Source: Rosellinia necatrix (taxonomy: Eukaryota > Ascomycota > Sordariomycetes > Xylariales > Xylariaceae). Taken from it: a stretch of 64,000 bases of DNA. The translations under genes and the position numbers were made by a program. A model generated the notes under the pieces. That model searched no databases and was not told the DNA's origin. It saw only the letters and a list, made by a program, of their open reading frames with translations. Location: the NCBI GenBank assembly GCA_021209875.1, contig JAGYVD010000001.1, positions 434,001 through 498,000 of the forward strand, in the 5' to 3' direction. Below, piece after piece: positions 49,036 to 61,483 of the stretch (positions are counted from its first letter, which is position 1; the number at the start of each line of letters is the position of its first letter).

Positions 49036-50040
49036 ATGGCGGACAAGCAGCAGAAGTACCGGCAGGAGATCCAGCAGATGATGTACGTGTCGGGGGAGGG
49101 CGGGGAGGTGTCGCCGGAGACGACGGCGATGATCGAGGAGATCGTGCGGCAGCAGGTGATCGAGATGCTGCGGAACTGCACGGAGCACGCGGCGCGGCGC
49201 GGGGCGCGGACGATCACGATCAACGACCTGATCTTCCAGATCCGCGACGACGCGCCCAAGGTGTCGCGGCTGCGGACGTTCCTGTCGTGGAAGGACGTGC
49301 GCAAGAGCGCCAAGGACAGCGACGAGAAGGGCGGGGACGCGGACCTCGGCGTGGCCGACGACGCGGGCGGCGCCGGCGGCATCGGCGTGCCCGGCGGCGC
49401 GGGCGGCGCCGGCGGCATCGGCCCCTCGGTCGAGGAGGCCGCCAAGAAGAACAAGAAGGCCAAGGTCAAGCTCCCGTGGGAGCCCTCGTCGTACTACAGC
49501 CAGGAGGTGCCCGAGTGCGAGGACGACGAGGACGAGGAGGAGGAGGAGATGAACTCGATCACGCTCGCGCGCCTGCAGAAGGCCGACGACCGCACGCGCG
49601 TCATGACGCGCGAGGAGTACGTGACGTGGTCCGAGTACCGGCAGGCGTCCTTCACGTACCGCAAGGGGAAGCGGTTCCGCGAGTGGGCCGGGTTCGGCGT
49701 CGTGACCGACAGCAAGCCGTCGGACGACATCGTCGACATCCTCGGCTTCCTGACCTTCGAGATGGTCCAGACCCTGACCGAGGAGGCCATCAAGATCAAG
49801 GAGCACGAGGACCTCTGGAAGGAGCGCGGCGGCGCCGACGGCGCCGGCCCCGGGGCCGGCGCCGCCAAGAAGAGGAAGCTCGCCCAGGGCCTCTTCGACC
49901 CCCCCAGCGAGGGGAAGACCCCCGTCGAGACCAGGCACATCCAGGAGGCCTTCCGCCGCCTCCAGTCCCGCCCCAAGAAGGCCCGCGCCATGCTCAACGG
50001 CACCCGCCTGCCGCAGCACACCGGCCTGAAGCTCATCTAG
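49036..50040 (+). CDS. SPT3: SAGA complex subunit Spt3
   Basis: A TBP-interacting histone-fold subunit of the SAGA coactivator complex, 334 residues, intronless. The first histone fold spans about 5-75: [34 protein letters not shown], then [16 protein letters not shown], followed by the strongly conserved [17 protein letters not shown] Gly/Ala/Ile-rich linker (about 98-135) follows, containing two copies of a [14 protein letters not shown] block; it looks longer than usual for the family and is coded by GGC/GCC repeats. Next is the LPWEPSSYY region, an acidic DDEDEEEEE stretch, and the [22 protein letters not shown] block typical of Spt3. A second histone fold begins at [22 protein letters not shown]. 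The C-terminus has a KKRK nuclear-localisation-like motif. The start is preceded by an A-rich leader. Complete and strongly GC3-biased. Confidence 0.95.
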   Translation: MADKQQKYRQEIQQMMYVSGEGGEVSPETTAMIEEIVRQQVIEMLRNCTEHAARRGARTITINDLIFQIRDDAPKVSRLRTFLSWKDVRKSAKDSDEKGGDADLGVADDAGGAGGIGVPGGAGGAGGIGPSVEEAAKKNKKAKVKLPWEPSSYYSQEVPECEDDEDEEEEEMNSITLARLQKADDRTRVMTREEYVTWSEYRQASFTYRKGKRFREWAGFGVVTDSKPSDDIVDILGFLTFEMVQTLTEEAIKIKEHEDLWKERGGADGAGPGAGAAKKRKLAQGLFDPPSEGKTPVETRHIQEAFRRLQSRPKKARAMLNGTRLPQHTGLKLI

Positions 50041-50258
50041 CTCCCCCACGGTTGATTTGGTGCATGAGGACCTTCGATCGGGCGGGCGAGCGAGCGAGCG
50101 GGCAGGTGCCAACCTACCTACCTCCGCGCTCCTTTACCAAACCAGCGATTTTTCTTTTTTTTTACCACGGCGTCATTACAAGCGGCACTATTCGAAGACG
50201 CCCATCTCATATGGGGGGTTATTTACACCCCCCATTTCTTTTTTTCTTTTTTCCTTTT

Positions 50259-50290
<32 letters not shown>

Positions 50291-50993
50291 TTTTTTTTTT
50301 TCGAATTTGCGATTAGACCATGGATAGGGTCGGACGCGGCGTTTGGGCTAGCTACAGCGGATTCCGCCACGTTTGAATCGACAGGACCGCATTGATTTTT
50401 CTGAAAACCGGTTGGCACAGACAGAAAACTGGAATTACCGGATACCCGATACGGAGGAGTTGGGCACCGGAGCGAGCGGCTCTATGGAAGATTTGGGTAT
50501 TACCGACCAGTGAGGAGGAATTGGCAGCGTCGTATATTCATTCACTTACGGGTTCAAAGCAGCCCTCCAGAGATATAGCGTGGCAGACCGTGACGGGGCC
50601 AACTTTTGATCAAGGTTCAGAGTTGGGTGTTCTGGGATGTGACGTAATTACGATCTAGGACAGCAAAGGGTCATGGCAAGGCGCGCCATCACGAAATGTT
50701 TCCAAGTTATGATCCAAGACTTTTTCAGTCACAATGTTATATTGTATTCTACTACCATTCAAACTCTCCCTCAAGCGTTCTAGTCCATTCTGCGTAAAAT
50801 AATCATGCTCAACCCATAAGCCACTTAGCACCCAAACCAACATTTACCTCCATCCTCAAGGTAAGTCGAGTTGATATACTAGTGACCAAGCATTGTAGAG
50901 CTATGGATGTGTTTGGTGGGAGTAGAGTAATATGAAGTCGGGGGAAGGGGCCGGAATGGCGAGTTGTTGGAACCGAGCAGCGAAATAATGTGT
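50041..50993. other. convergent region with TTTC microsatellite
   Basis: The 3' flank of SPT3 and of the minus-strand membrane protein gene. It contains a TTTC repeat at 50257-50288 with a following T-run. Short frames, for example 50392-50658, show no motif. Confidence 0.5.
50257..50301. repeat. (TTTC)8 microsatellite plus T-run
   Basis: Eight perfect TTTC units followed by about 13 T residues, in the region between the convergent SPT3 and membrane-protein genes. Confidence 0.92.
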
Positions 50994-52142
50994 TTAGAGC
51001 TCATCAACCTTGCGGCTGTTGTTAGCAATGAGGATATACTCAGGGATCAAAATAGCGATCCAGGCGAATGACACAGCAACGACAATGAAGAAAATCTTGA
51101 CGTAAAGTTTGACGAGACGAATCCATGAAGCACGGGAGAAGCTCTTCCAGGCGTCGATCATGTTGATGTATCCCTTGCCACCAACAATGGCGGGCTCGAC
51201 CTTGCCGCCGAACGACCGATCGAAGGGCACAATAGTGTCGTTCTCTTCTGGGAGGAACGAAGCCTGGACACGAGTCAAGACCACCTGGGTGGGGATGACG
51301 AGCAGGACTTGCACAGCTAGGGCAGCGAGCAGGACAACAACCCCCTTCCAAGCATCGTCACCGTTGTACTGGGGCAATTTGCTGGGCTCCGAGGGGTCCC
51401 AGGCGTTCATCTTCAACACACGGGCAAGAAGGCTGGGCACGAAAGTGGCGAGCTCGGCAGCAAAGACATTGAGGACAATAGGCAGCGCGGTGGCCTGGAA
51501 GGCCCGCTTGAAAGGAGGAAGTCGCTGCCAGAAATATTTGGAGCTCGGGGCCGAGATGACGATGTGAGTCCAAGCAGCGTAGGGTTGTGCCACCGTGACG
51601 GCAATAAGGGGTGCCGCGACGAGCGAAGGCACGCCGATACCTACAAAGATGCCGGCGACAAGGCCCATCGAGACGACCAAAAAGAGGTACGAAGCATAGC
51701 CGCGGAACAGGGATCGCCAGCCAGCGATAGAGTAGACGGCGCGGTGGGTGCTACGAAGCGAGGATGTGATGGCGGGAACGGCGGACACGGCGGCGGCGTC
51801 CGTGGTGGGAAACCCATCTTCAGCAATGGACTGGCCATCTTCGTTCAGAGACACGGGGTCGTAGGCCGGGGGCGAGGGGTCTTCGACAATGGCAAGAGTC
51901 GGGTAGATGTGTTGGAAGGTGTACGTGACCTATGCCTCGAGGTTAGCCTATGCGCTCACAGCCGGCCGGAAGGGGTTGCGGTGTTGTGGTGTTGTGGTGT
52001 TGCTTATGCTTACAACTAAGAAGATGGGTACGAAAATGATGGTATTGAGCGCGAAGATGCCCCAAGCCCAGCCTGGCATTTGGTAGCCATCCATCGAGGC
52101 CTCGCCCCGCTTGTAGAGCGTTGTCGCAATATCGCGATACAT
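50994..52142 (-). CDS. conserved multi-pass membrane protein of unknown function
   Basis: A predicted 354-residue integral membrane protein. Exons on the minus strand are 52142-52014 and 51929-50994; the join at phase 0 completes the first membrane helix (IFALNTIIFVPIFLVV then VTYTFQHIYP). A cytosolic or lumenal stretch rich in Pro, Ser and acidic residues follows (residues about 55-95, with PPAYDP). About five more hydrophobic segments follow: GYASYLFLVVSMGLVAGIF, SLVAAPLIAVTVA, a segment around residue 205, GVVVLLAALAVQVLLVIPTQ, and IFFIVVAVSFAWIAILIP near the C-terminus. I do not recognise a domain of known function. It looks like a fungus-wide conserved protein because of its even composition and clean gene structure. 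The PPAY sequence near residue 65 fits the PPxY consensus bound by Rsp5-type WW domains, but this is inference. Confidence 0.8.
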
Positions 52143-53009
52143 GATTGTGGCGTTGCTGCCGATCGGAGTGCTCGGGTCGGTGTTGCGAAGGAGGGAAAGG
52201 CAAGTAAGTAAGCAAGTAAGTAAAGAAAGATACAAGAATAGGAGGATCGACAGACGGCGAAATACGCGTCGGTGACGATGCTGACGATGATAATAACAAC
52301 AATAAGAACGGCAGCAGAAGAATTGGAGAGCGAAGGAAGAAAGAGAGGAATGTACGCAGAGTCAAGTGGTAAGTTACGACGTCTCGTCCAGATAGGCAGA
52401 GCGTAAGATCCGTGATGGTTGCCTGTCAGCAACAGGCCATCAGTACCCAGGTACCTCAACCTGGTAGCATTCTATAAACGGTGCTGGCCACCTACAGTGG
52501 TTACTTCTTGTTACTTCTTGTAACCGTTGGTGCATCATGTAGGGGCGCATCCCCTGGGTTTTGTCGGTGACATGTTTCTATTGGCCAGTTTAGCCGGGTC
52601 CAATCCTATCCAGGTATAGTGGGGAAGGGTCCTACGTCCTGATTGATTGGAGTCAATTAGGCAACGGTGGCACAGCCCCATTCTGCCCCCATCCTGCCCC
52701 TCTTATGAAATGCGATGATGCCCTTAGGGGTCACATAACATAAAATGCATGCAGAAGTGCATGAGGTCATACTACCTATTCGCTTTGTAGTACACTACTT
52801 ACCCAACCGAGTACCTAGGTAGGTAGGGGTTGTAGGATAGGTACTTAGTTACCTTTTGCTTTTTTAACGTGGTAGCCAAACAATTGCTGCATCACCATCC
52901 ACTCGAATTGCACGATATTTCTTTCAGAACCAAGGCGGCCGGCACAATACCAAAGAAAAGCTATAGTTGAATTAATTTTTATACGGTGAAAACCGGGTGA
53001 GGCGCAACC
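52143..53009. other. divergent promoter region, membrane protein and LCMT
   Basis: The shared upstream region of two divergently transcribed genes. Near 52810-52855 it contains the word ACCTAGGTAGGTAGG and nearby GGTACTTAGTTACC, like the palindromic words seen upstream of VPS35. No gene was recognised. Confidence 0.5.
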
Positions 53010-54183
53010 ATGTCGGACATGCCCGCGCCATCAATCCCGAATCTGCTCACCCTCCGAGGCTCACGAGGCGGCTCCGGAGCAAGGGGCCGAGGTCGAGGTC
53101 GGGGCGGCATCCGATCCCCCGCCGCTACGGCAGCAGCCGTGACGCCAAGTCACAATGCCGTCATCCAGGGCACCGACACCGACGCCGCCGTCTCGCGCCT
53201 GAGTGCCGTAGAGCTGGGTTACTTGGAGGATCCGTATGCTCGCTTCTTTGTTCAGGCGCCGGCCCTTGGCGCGGCCGTCAGGAGACTACCCATCATCAAC
53301 CGAGGTAGGGCTGCTTGAAAACGGCGTCCGGAAAGCGAGTGGAGCGGTGCTGAGGCTATGAGTAGGGACGTACACGCGTACCACTGCCCTCGATAGACTT
53401 ATCAACGCCTTCTTATCTGCTACCGAAGGCCAGGAGCGGCAGATCGTGTCACTCGGCGCCGGTACGGATACAAGGGTCTTCCAGCTCTTTCAGGGCGCGA
53501 AGAGGGGCAGGCTCATCTATCATGAGGTGGATTTCCCAACCGTCACCGAGAAGAAATACTACATCGTTAGGTCTACAGCGAATTTGAGGGCTGTAATACA
53601 AAGTCCTAGTTTAGCGCATCAATCCCACACGTGGTGTGGCGAAGGGCTCCCGGGTGGAAGTCAGTATTGGTGCCACGGGCGGGATCTCAGGGACTTATCG
53701 AAGCCGGATGCGGAACCCTTGACGGGACTGCGAACAGACCTGCCAACTTTGCTCATCTCAGAGTGCTGTCTATGCTACCTAGAGGTGACAGAAGCGTCTG
53801 GGGCGATAAAGTACTTCGCAGACCGGATAAGTCGTCTCTCAGTCGTCATATATGAGCCAATACAACCTCATGACCCCTTTGGGAAGCAGATGGTATCCAA
53901 CCTCGCAGCGCGACAGATACAGATGCCAACATTAGAACAATACACCAATACCGATCAACAGGAACTCCGCTTACTAGAGGCGGGCTTTGGCTTTGCGCAC
54001 AGCTTGACAATAGAACGAATCTGGGAGGACTGGATCTCCATACGAGAAAAAGAGAGGGTCGACAGTCTTGAGGGCCTCGACGAGGTTGAGGAGTGGAATC
54101 TCCTAGCGGCCCATTATTCTATATCGTGGGGCTGGAAAGGGATGGACTTGGAAGCTTGGCGAATAAACACTAACCCGCATTAA
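53010..54183 (+). CDS. PPM1: leucine carboxyl methyltransferase (PP2A methyltransferase)
   Basis: An S-adenosylmethionine-dependent enzyme that methylates the C-terminal leucine of the PP2A-type phosphatase catalytic subunit and thereby steers holoenzyme assembly. Exons are 53010-53304 and 53366-54183, giving 370 residues; the join reads [17 protein letters not shown], exactly as expected for the family. An N-terminal Gly/Arg-rich extension ([18 protein letters not shown], about 17-34) precedes the fold. The SAM-binding block is [15 protein letters not shown] near 53440. The later [15 protein letters not shown] motif and [16 protein letters not shown] match LCMT1/Ppm1 well. The C-terminal HYSISWGW block is also typical. 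The start (caaccATGtc) gives a good context. The symbol follows the yeast name and is an assignment by similarity. No damage is seen. Confidence 0.92.
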
Positions 54184-55282
54184 GGGGCGGATGGAGGTCC
54201 TGGCCGTTATCACCAAATATACGAGTCTCATCAAACCCGCAATATATCTGCCGTCCAAGGTGCACCGTTGGTCACCCGTTTCTAATCGCTGAAGGCAACC
54301 CTTTTCGTATTCTTCGAAGCATTCGAATCATGCCAGTGATTTATCCCCTGTATTTTGGTGGCTATGGTTGGGCACATGCGAAGGATTGCTTTCTAGTAGG
54401 CAACGGCCTCGCGGTGTCGCCTAACTGTAAATTGGGGGACGGCAATTGTCTATCTGAGCGCATATGACGTAAGGCCAGCTTTGGGGGGGGTAGGTTAGCC
54501 GTCCTCTGAAAACATAATAATATAATTCATAATAGAAGCGACAGGCTATTAGTACCAAGGCTCTGTAGCAGCAGCTGAATTCAGGATTGCGATGCTGGCT
54601 GGAATAAATATTCGCCCCTTTCCTCCCTTGTAGACCCATACTAGTTAGACTCGGTTGATAGCTGCACATAGCAAGGGGCATGTACACTATAAAAGCAAAC
54701 CCAAATGCGGCATCAATCACCTTATTAGTAGCATAGATCATATCAACCCCCTCAAAGCCCATTTTGGGTTATACATCTACAGGAGGTAAAATCGGTTGGA
54801 TTGATTGACAGACGGACATGACTTCTCCACCAGAGCCTGGAATAAAAGGTATAGTTACGCCTGAATTACCATCTAGCTTTTTACCGAATATAGCATGGGA
54901 TCTCTTCCCGTTAAGACGACGTTATACGTATGTTACACAATTTGTAAGCAGCCGTGGCTGACAGCTTCGCGGCTATATGACTGTGGCACAATTCGTGTTT
55001 ATGATCATCAGATCCATCGATGTCCAGCCAATTAATTATTAGCTTACCTTTGAAAATGCCACGCAGCTGACACAACAATTAGATAATCACCCAACCCCTT
55101 TTTTTTTTTTATTCACTTCCTCTCCACCCAGTTCTCCCCACCATGCAGCGACAAGTTCACATCCAAGGCAACAATATTCATATCCAACAGATTTTATTTA
55201 TTAACATTAAAATCTACAAGCCGAGAAAGTTTAACCGTTTTAACCAGTTCGAGTTTTCCACCTGAGTTGACAAAACCACCGC
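54184..55282. other. intergenic region, LCMT to surface protein
   Basis: AT-richer DNA with a T-run near 55100-55110. A minus-strand frame at 54421-54762 shows no motif. Nothing else was seen. Confidence 0.45.
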
Positions 55283-55927
55283 TTAGAGCATGGCAGCGGC
55301 GCCGAGGACGCCGCCGGCGGCGATGGCGCCCATGATGGCACCCGTGGGCCGAGCAGCAGCGGCGGTGGGGATCAGGGAGGTGGTGCTGGTGAGGGTGGGC
55401 GCCGGGGTGGCGGTGGGGTAGGTGCCGTTGGAGGCACCGCCGGGGGCCGGGGCGGAGGTGGTGGTGGCGGCGGCGGCGGCGCCGGTCTCCTGGCAGATGT
55501 TGCCGGTGGCGGTGAAGATGTAGTCGAGGTAGCTGGTGGTGCTGGCGACGCCGGCGGGCTCGGCGCAGTTGGTGACGAAGGCGATGAACTCGCTGCTGTG
55601 CTCCCGGCCGAACTCGAGCAGGCCCGAGGCCAGCGTCTGGAACTCGGGCAGCAGCGACGACGGCAGCGCCGTCGCCAGCGCGCACAGCTGCGACTGGTGG
55701 TCCTCCGGGTCCAGCATGAACCCCGGCGGCAGGCTCGTCGGCACCGCCGGGATCTCCGTCTGCGACGCGATGAACGACAGGATCGCCGCCGGCGTCGTGG
55801 GCGCCTCGGCCAGGATCAGCGAGAAGAAGGAGCTCAGGCCGTCGGAGCAGAACTGGGCGTCCGACTTCTGGGCCAGCGACATGCCCGCGAAGGCAGCCGC
55901 GGAGAGGAGGACTTTGGTGCTATGCAT
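55283..55927 (-). CDS. GPI-anchor-type secreted protein, infection-structure-like
   Basis: An intronless minus-strand gene for 214 residues. An N-terminal signal peptide (MHSTKVLLSAAAFAGMSLA) is followed by a mature domain of about 125 residues with four cysteines (AQFCSDG, SQLCALA, VTNCAEP, GNICQET), which could form two disulfides. Then comes a Thr/Ala/Pro-rich stalk typical of O-mannosylated cell-wall proteins. The end ARPTGAIMGAIAAGGVLGAA is a hydrophobic tail suited to GPI-anchor attachment at a small residue before it. The composition resembles fungal proteins annotated as infection-structure-specific, but I recognise that only in general terms, so the function is open. The start ATG at 55927 is fixed by the signal peptide. 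GC3-rich. Confidence 0.78.
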   Translation of the reverse strand: MHSTKVLLSAAAFAGMSLAQKSDAQFCSDGLSSFFSLILAEAPTTPAAILSFIASQTEIPAVPTSLPPGFMLDPEDHQSQLCALATALPSSLLPEFQTLASGLLEFGREHSSEFIAFVTNCAEPAGVASTTSYLDYIFTATGNICQETGAAAAATTTSAPAPGGASNGTYPTATPAPTLTSTTSLIPTAAAARPTGAIMGAIAAGGVLGAAAML

Positions 55928-58900
55928 CTTGGCTTGTTGTTTCGAGGGTTTTCAAAGTGTTGAACTTGTAGTATGATGATGGGAGGAGAGTAGATGGGAG
56001 TGATGTGAAGAGGCGTATTCAAAGCATCCATAGGCTAAGCTAGATAGTTTTATATCCAATGCCATGGAGGTTGTGTTCATCGCGACAACCCAAAGCCGAC
56101 GATGCCTAGCCAGGGTATTCCGTTAGATGGAGTCATTATTCCTTGTTCGTTAGCTTGGCTCTAACGGCTAGGGTTGACATAACCACCAAGGCCGTCCGTC
56201 TCGAACCGGCGCGGATTAGTAATTATCTGGCTCGGATATATTGGTTGCACAGATACCTCCGAGCCGTGCCCAGCGACGGCACGCCCCTTCCCTCCTCTCC
56301 CCGGCCCCTGCGCATTGAAGGCGCCCGGGAGCAGAGCGCATCCATACCAGAGCGCATCCATAGCAGAGTGCATGGGGTGGTAGAGGAGCGGGGCGCGGAT
56401 CCTGGAGTCGGTGTTAGGCATTTGTAATAGGCCGCCGTCCAAGAGTTCGGCCGATTTTGCACCTCCGACGCACCACTAACAGATCGACCTACCCATGGAA
56501 AGTTTGCTAAGCACGCCGTCCTTCCCAAATAAAAGCTCCATCTATCGCGGCCTGCGGGTGTTAGTCGCTAACTCCGGCTCGGGCTCCCATGGCGATACAC
56601 ACTCTTCCACCCCAATTCGCTATCGTGTAAAATTCGGAAATATAGTGTCGCGAAAAGCCTAAAGCCTTTGATCTTCCCCTCTATTAAGTAAGGCGAAAAT
56701 ATAATTTGATTAAGCCGCCGTAAGAATACTGGCTCTCTCGCCGATGACAGCTGAGGCCCTTAACCCCTAACCAAGTCAACCATGCACATCTGAACGTCAT
56801 ATACCGCCTTGGTCTCGTCTGACACCCCGCTAGCATCAATTCGGCTCTGGCGCACACGGATATATTCCTTTATTTTAGTTCGACTGAGGATCTACATATC
56901 AGTCATCGACCAAGATTCCACAGACGAGTGTGACACCAATGCGTCTTTAGCCTCTAGAATAACACGAACAACATGTCTCTTTCGATAGTCGCTGACTGCT
57001 AATGAATATCAGCAACCTATAACAATGCAAGTAAGCTGAATGATAGGTAGGGGAACAGTCCAGCATTTCTGCTATATACGACGGCTGTGATTACTGGGGT
57101 CAAACGAAAGGAGATGGAGGCGGTTTTATCGCATATCGTAAATGATAAGCGGTGCTGAGTATGCTTCCCATTTCACCATCTAGATATTGCTTAAGGGGAG
57201 TGTCACGAATGCTATTAGAACAGTGTACGTCGTTCTCAAAGTTTTGTCATCACCTCCAACGTTACTGTACCTACCACGCTACGAGCAACCAACCAACATG
57301 TGAATACGGCAGTTGTATTAGAATTTGCTGTGAAATATGCAAACCTTCGGATCACTTGTGTCTCGAAGCGCTCAGGGGCTAGTCCATATATTCACAACGC
57401 GACTACTCATCTTGTCATTCAAATAATTGGAATCGTGGCCAAAAAAAAAAAAAAAGGAAAGAATACCCTTCTTTGAGCCGTATTAACTGCATTCTGGTGG
57501 AAGACCCAGGCGATGACGAAGCAGCCTTAAATAACGGATCTCTGCTAAGGTCTATATCAATGATACAGATACATCTCGGGTCTGGCTGCCTATTCGCAGG
57601 GTTGCGGTAAGATGTTACCCGGAGAATCTGGATACCGAGTTTCCCGGTAGAGGTTACAGTAGAAGCAAGGACAGTCGGCAGCGCTTAGGGAAGCACTCTG
57701 AAGAGCATGCCTGGTTGAGACATTCCAGTATTATGGGTTATGGTTAGGCTTCCATATAATCTTGAAATCGTTTGTCTTCGACTAGAGATCGGTTGATAAC
57801 TACCACTGCATGTTTGGTCCCTCGTGGCTTTTGGACTAACTAGGCTTTGGCCGTCACTACGTGTATCTAATGATTCAAGTTCCAGGACGTCATAACTAAC
57901 TATAGGTCCATAGAGAAGAGTGCATGTATGCGGGGGTCGATAGTGGATTGCAGGGTCCTATCTCCAACGGAACCGCTAGGTATTGTTTCTGTTAGGACAT
58001 GGTTCACTGCATTAGTAATTACTTTCGTCCTTCTTCCCTGTCATCAGTCATATCAAACCGTTTGATGATGCTATAGTGTACTAAAGTGGAGTATAGTGAC
58101 ATAAGCAAGTAGGCAAGTAGATATAAAGGACTGGTTCGGCTGGGCTATAATTCCATAGACTTCACCGCTGTCAGGGAGATAAATCACATAGCGAGGTACT
58201 GGCTACCCTACGGTGTAGCCCCAGAGGTATATTGGTATATATATAAGGACTGAAGGCTTCCCACATTAGATGGTAGGCCCTGGAATCAATGACAGTCATT
58301 GAGCCCTACCCCTATACTCAGCTATCTACTTGCGACCCAGCTGCTACCTTCTAGTGACTAGGTCTCAACCGCTCATATCACATTACAGCTTCAATTTTTT
58401 GGAAGTTCCGTTACCTTATCTGAGTGGTTCAACAGCTATTACCACGATCGACTAAGTCTCCTTGCTACTCATATTCTGAAACCTGTTGGCAGTGCTGCGC
58501 CTCTGCTATTTCCAACGTAACCCATTGTTACCTAAATCGAGTCGTCTACTCACTTCAGCAGGGGAGGGACTTAAATGTCGCGTGTGTTTTCTTTCGCGAT
58601 ATTGAGACATCTCGATGATGATACCTACTGATACAGGGGAATTAACGTAAGTATTTACCACGGAAGAGCACACAACCCGCAACCAGCCAGGCGGTTTATG
58701 CGATGGTAGTTGCTATGGCTTGCTCGAGCGCTCCAAGAACAAGTTTTAAAGATAAATTATGTGTATGTGACCTAATACAATGACCTTGCAGACAAGACAG
58801 GGTAAACGGGCCTTCACGCCTTCTCCCGATGTCATACTAGCAAATAAAATTGTAACAATCAAGCTTTCTCGAGGGAGTTTTTTGTACTTCCTAAAGTGCA

Positions 58901-61483
58901 ACGGCCATCAGAATAACGGATGGAACTTATGGGCTACGCGGAGTAAGACTAAGCCGTGCGTTGTCGTTTGAGGGGTGTTGAACGCAACCCAATACATTTG
59001 ATCCAGACACTAATTTACCTTTCTTTCAACACAATCCTGACAGCTACACCTCCACTTATAGCAGTAACTCTCGCAGGCAGGGCCGAGGAGCATTAGGTAG
59101 TTATGATGCATTGGGATGCAGCCCCCAATATGTAGGTCATATTGAAACTGCTCTCGTAGTTGTACGATCCTGGACTTAGCCAATTGTAAACGTCTGTATA
59201 GTTCTTCGTGTTGACTAACACCAAATTTTCTCGAAAATAGCAATATCTCTAATTCCGCCCCCGAAGATTCAGGAAGCGACATATTGCGAAATACTCTAGG
59301 GGCTAGACACGTCGATTACACGCGTGGGCTATTTGTTGATTTCTACAACCGGTCAGTCGCCGTCTTTCTCACCTTCGTTTGTATAGCCCCTTCTGAAGAC
59401 CAAATTACTTCTTTCCTACTTCTATCTTTTGATAGCGGCGCAATCCTCGGGCATTCGACCCGACTCCCTCTATACCAAGCAACCTTAATAGCACTATAAT
59501 TGAATTCTTACAGTCAAAATGTTATAACCGGGGCATCTATTCTTCTATTCACCGTGACACTCTTCGCTTTTGTACGGTTCAGATTCGTAAAAAGATGTCT
59601 TGCGTTTGGTTATGACGATTTCCTTTCTCTTCTTGGGCTGCTATGACCCCCCGTAGATACATAAGATGAGGTTTCTTTGATTAACTGAATTAGATCCTCA
59701 TGATCGGAGTCGGGTTGGGAAATATCATATGTACATATGTTGCTAAACCATGATTTGATGTTCATTGACACGCACTCTTGTCCACTCCCGTCCGTCTTTT
59801 AGGCTATTTTGACATCGCCCATGCCCGGAAGGCTAGTGAATCGGTAATTTACTATTTCTCATCATATCTTCTCTCTAATGAAACGGACACAGGTTAGGAT
59901 AATTCCTGATCAAGTAGTGATTTTAGTGGCTTCATTCACAGACTGTCTATCTTACTCTCTTATCTTCTCGCTCTTACAAATCGACTATTTTCCTTTACCA
60001 GAATATTTCCAAGTATTGCTAACCTTGTTTAGGGTATCTCTTTCTGTCACGGAAGCAGGAGATAGGAGCTGTACAAGTTAGTGAATTGGAAGCGCCATAT
60101 CTAGAACCAGTCGGCACCGAGCATATTTCAGAGCTTCCTGGTGCAACGATGACAAAGGGAGTTTAATATTTTCTTTAGGTTACGAATCAATGACACAGGG
60201 CTAGATGAAGGGACATAGGGATGGATAGAGTATCAATCATAACTACGTTCCGGGTGTTTCTCATAAAGGTCTAATCCTTTTAAGTCTAGGTCACTAGATA
60301 ACCTACGGAACTATTTAAATAGTCGAGAGAATGTCTCAAGTAAAATTTTATTTAATGCTTTAGTTTCCATTTGTATTATGGTTGTTTACGTTACTTGCTG
60401 CTGCGTATCGCAACACTTCGCGTAAATAAATGCTACATATTGGTGTTCATGTTACGACGGCAGCGATGCGAACGAGTGAATTACCCCTGGGTTATCCCCT
60501 GAGTCGCTTTCTCAGGAACAAATCTGTTGAGGCTGCGAGACAAGTTCTATGCGCCCAATATAAGAGAGATTCGTTTTCGACTGTCAATTTGTTTGATTTT
60601 CCTGTTTACTGCTATGGTCGTAGATACGTGTTAGGGGTGATCTACTTTGGTTAATTGGGTAGCCAACCTTACGAACTGGTTTTATCATTGATCTAATAGC
60701 ACTCAAAGCCCTCCGGTTCGGGATTGCTGGGCCTGGCTTATCAATGTTCAGTTGGTTAAAGGCTTAAAGATGAGGTGATATACCAAACGCTTAAGGACAA
60801 TAACAAGGCGCTTACTGAATAACCATTCTATCGATTACACTCTTAAATACGTTGCTAATCAGCAAATGAGAACTTTGGGGGGGTTTAAGAAACGAATTGC
60901 ACATGGGCATTTTCAAATTGGCTAGTCCCAAGACAAAAGAAGTGGCACAACAATCAAGGATGGGAATAGTAGGTAGGTAGTATAGTTTATACTAATTCGT
61001 GGTTCAATCTTATGTTTGGTGAATCCATGAACCTTAGGTTCAAGCCTTTATTGAGGCACCTTTCCTACCGTCGGCCCGCCTCCAGGAGGCCCCTGTTCGA
61101 CGATTGTTTGACCGTCCGTCCACTGTTACAATACGCCGATCCCGTTGTTCCAACCCGCGTCCTATACTGTCCAGTAAACTATGAGCGAGGTTGGCCATGC
61201 CAGTATCGCCGCCCCGCCAGATATTAGATGTTGGGCCAGCCGACCGTTTTGGTTAGGGGAAGCTGGACAAGGCAACATCGATGGATATCAAAGTCGCTCT
61301 AATTTGAATATGTACAAGGCCATCATTACAATTATTCTAAACTCCTGCTTTGGTATGGTTCATAATACCCTTGTCAGCAGTTGTCGTCTATCGCCGATTC
61401 AACGGTCATAGACCGCTGGTTGACCGAAGCCCTCGTTTATAGCGCCTTACTTCTCAATGCGAAGGCTAATCTCGAGAATATTT
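55928..61483. other. 5.5-kb gene-free, AT-richer region with decayed sequence
   Basis: The longest stretch without an intact gene in the window. To the eye it appears AT-rich with many TTAA/TATA words and few long frames. The only recognisable piece is a rhodopsin/PTH11-like remnant at 59518-59646. A minus-strand frame at 59010-59282 with a true ATG has no known motif. An A-run lies at 57440-57455. No transposon open frame, terminal repeat or tRNA was recognised. Repeat-induced point mutation of old repeats is a possible cause. Confidence 0.5.
59518..59646 (+). pseudogene. fragment of fungal rhodopsin/PTH11-type membrane protein
   Basis: A 42-codon stretch ending in TGA reads ITGASILLFTVTLFAFVRF then KRCLAFGYDDFLSLLGLL. 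A hydrophobic helix, an arginine-rich turn and the (G/W)(Y/D)DD(F/W/Y) block before the second helix are the hallmark of the fungal rhodopsin domain in PTH11-like receptors. Downstream, no continuous frame holds the remaining helices, and stops are frequent in all frames. It is therefore a decayed fragment, or chance resemblance. Confidence 0.4.

Noticed and set aside
48922..50112. A 396-codon minus-strand open frame over SPT3
   Set aside because: The plus strand encodes clear Spt3 histone folds. The minus frame is low-complexity Leu/Ala/Arg sequence caused by codon bias.
55928..61483. A transposon with terminal repeats in the gene-free block
   Set aside because: No transposase or reverse transcriptase motif and no clear terminal inverted or long terminal repeats could be seen, so only decayed DNA is claimed.
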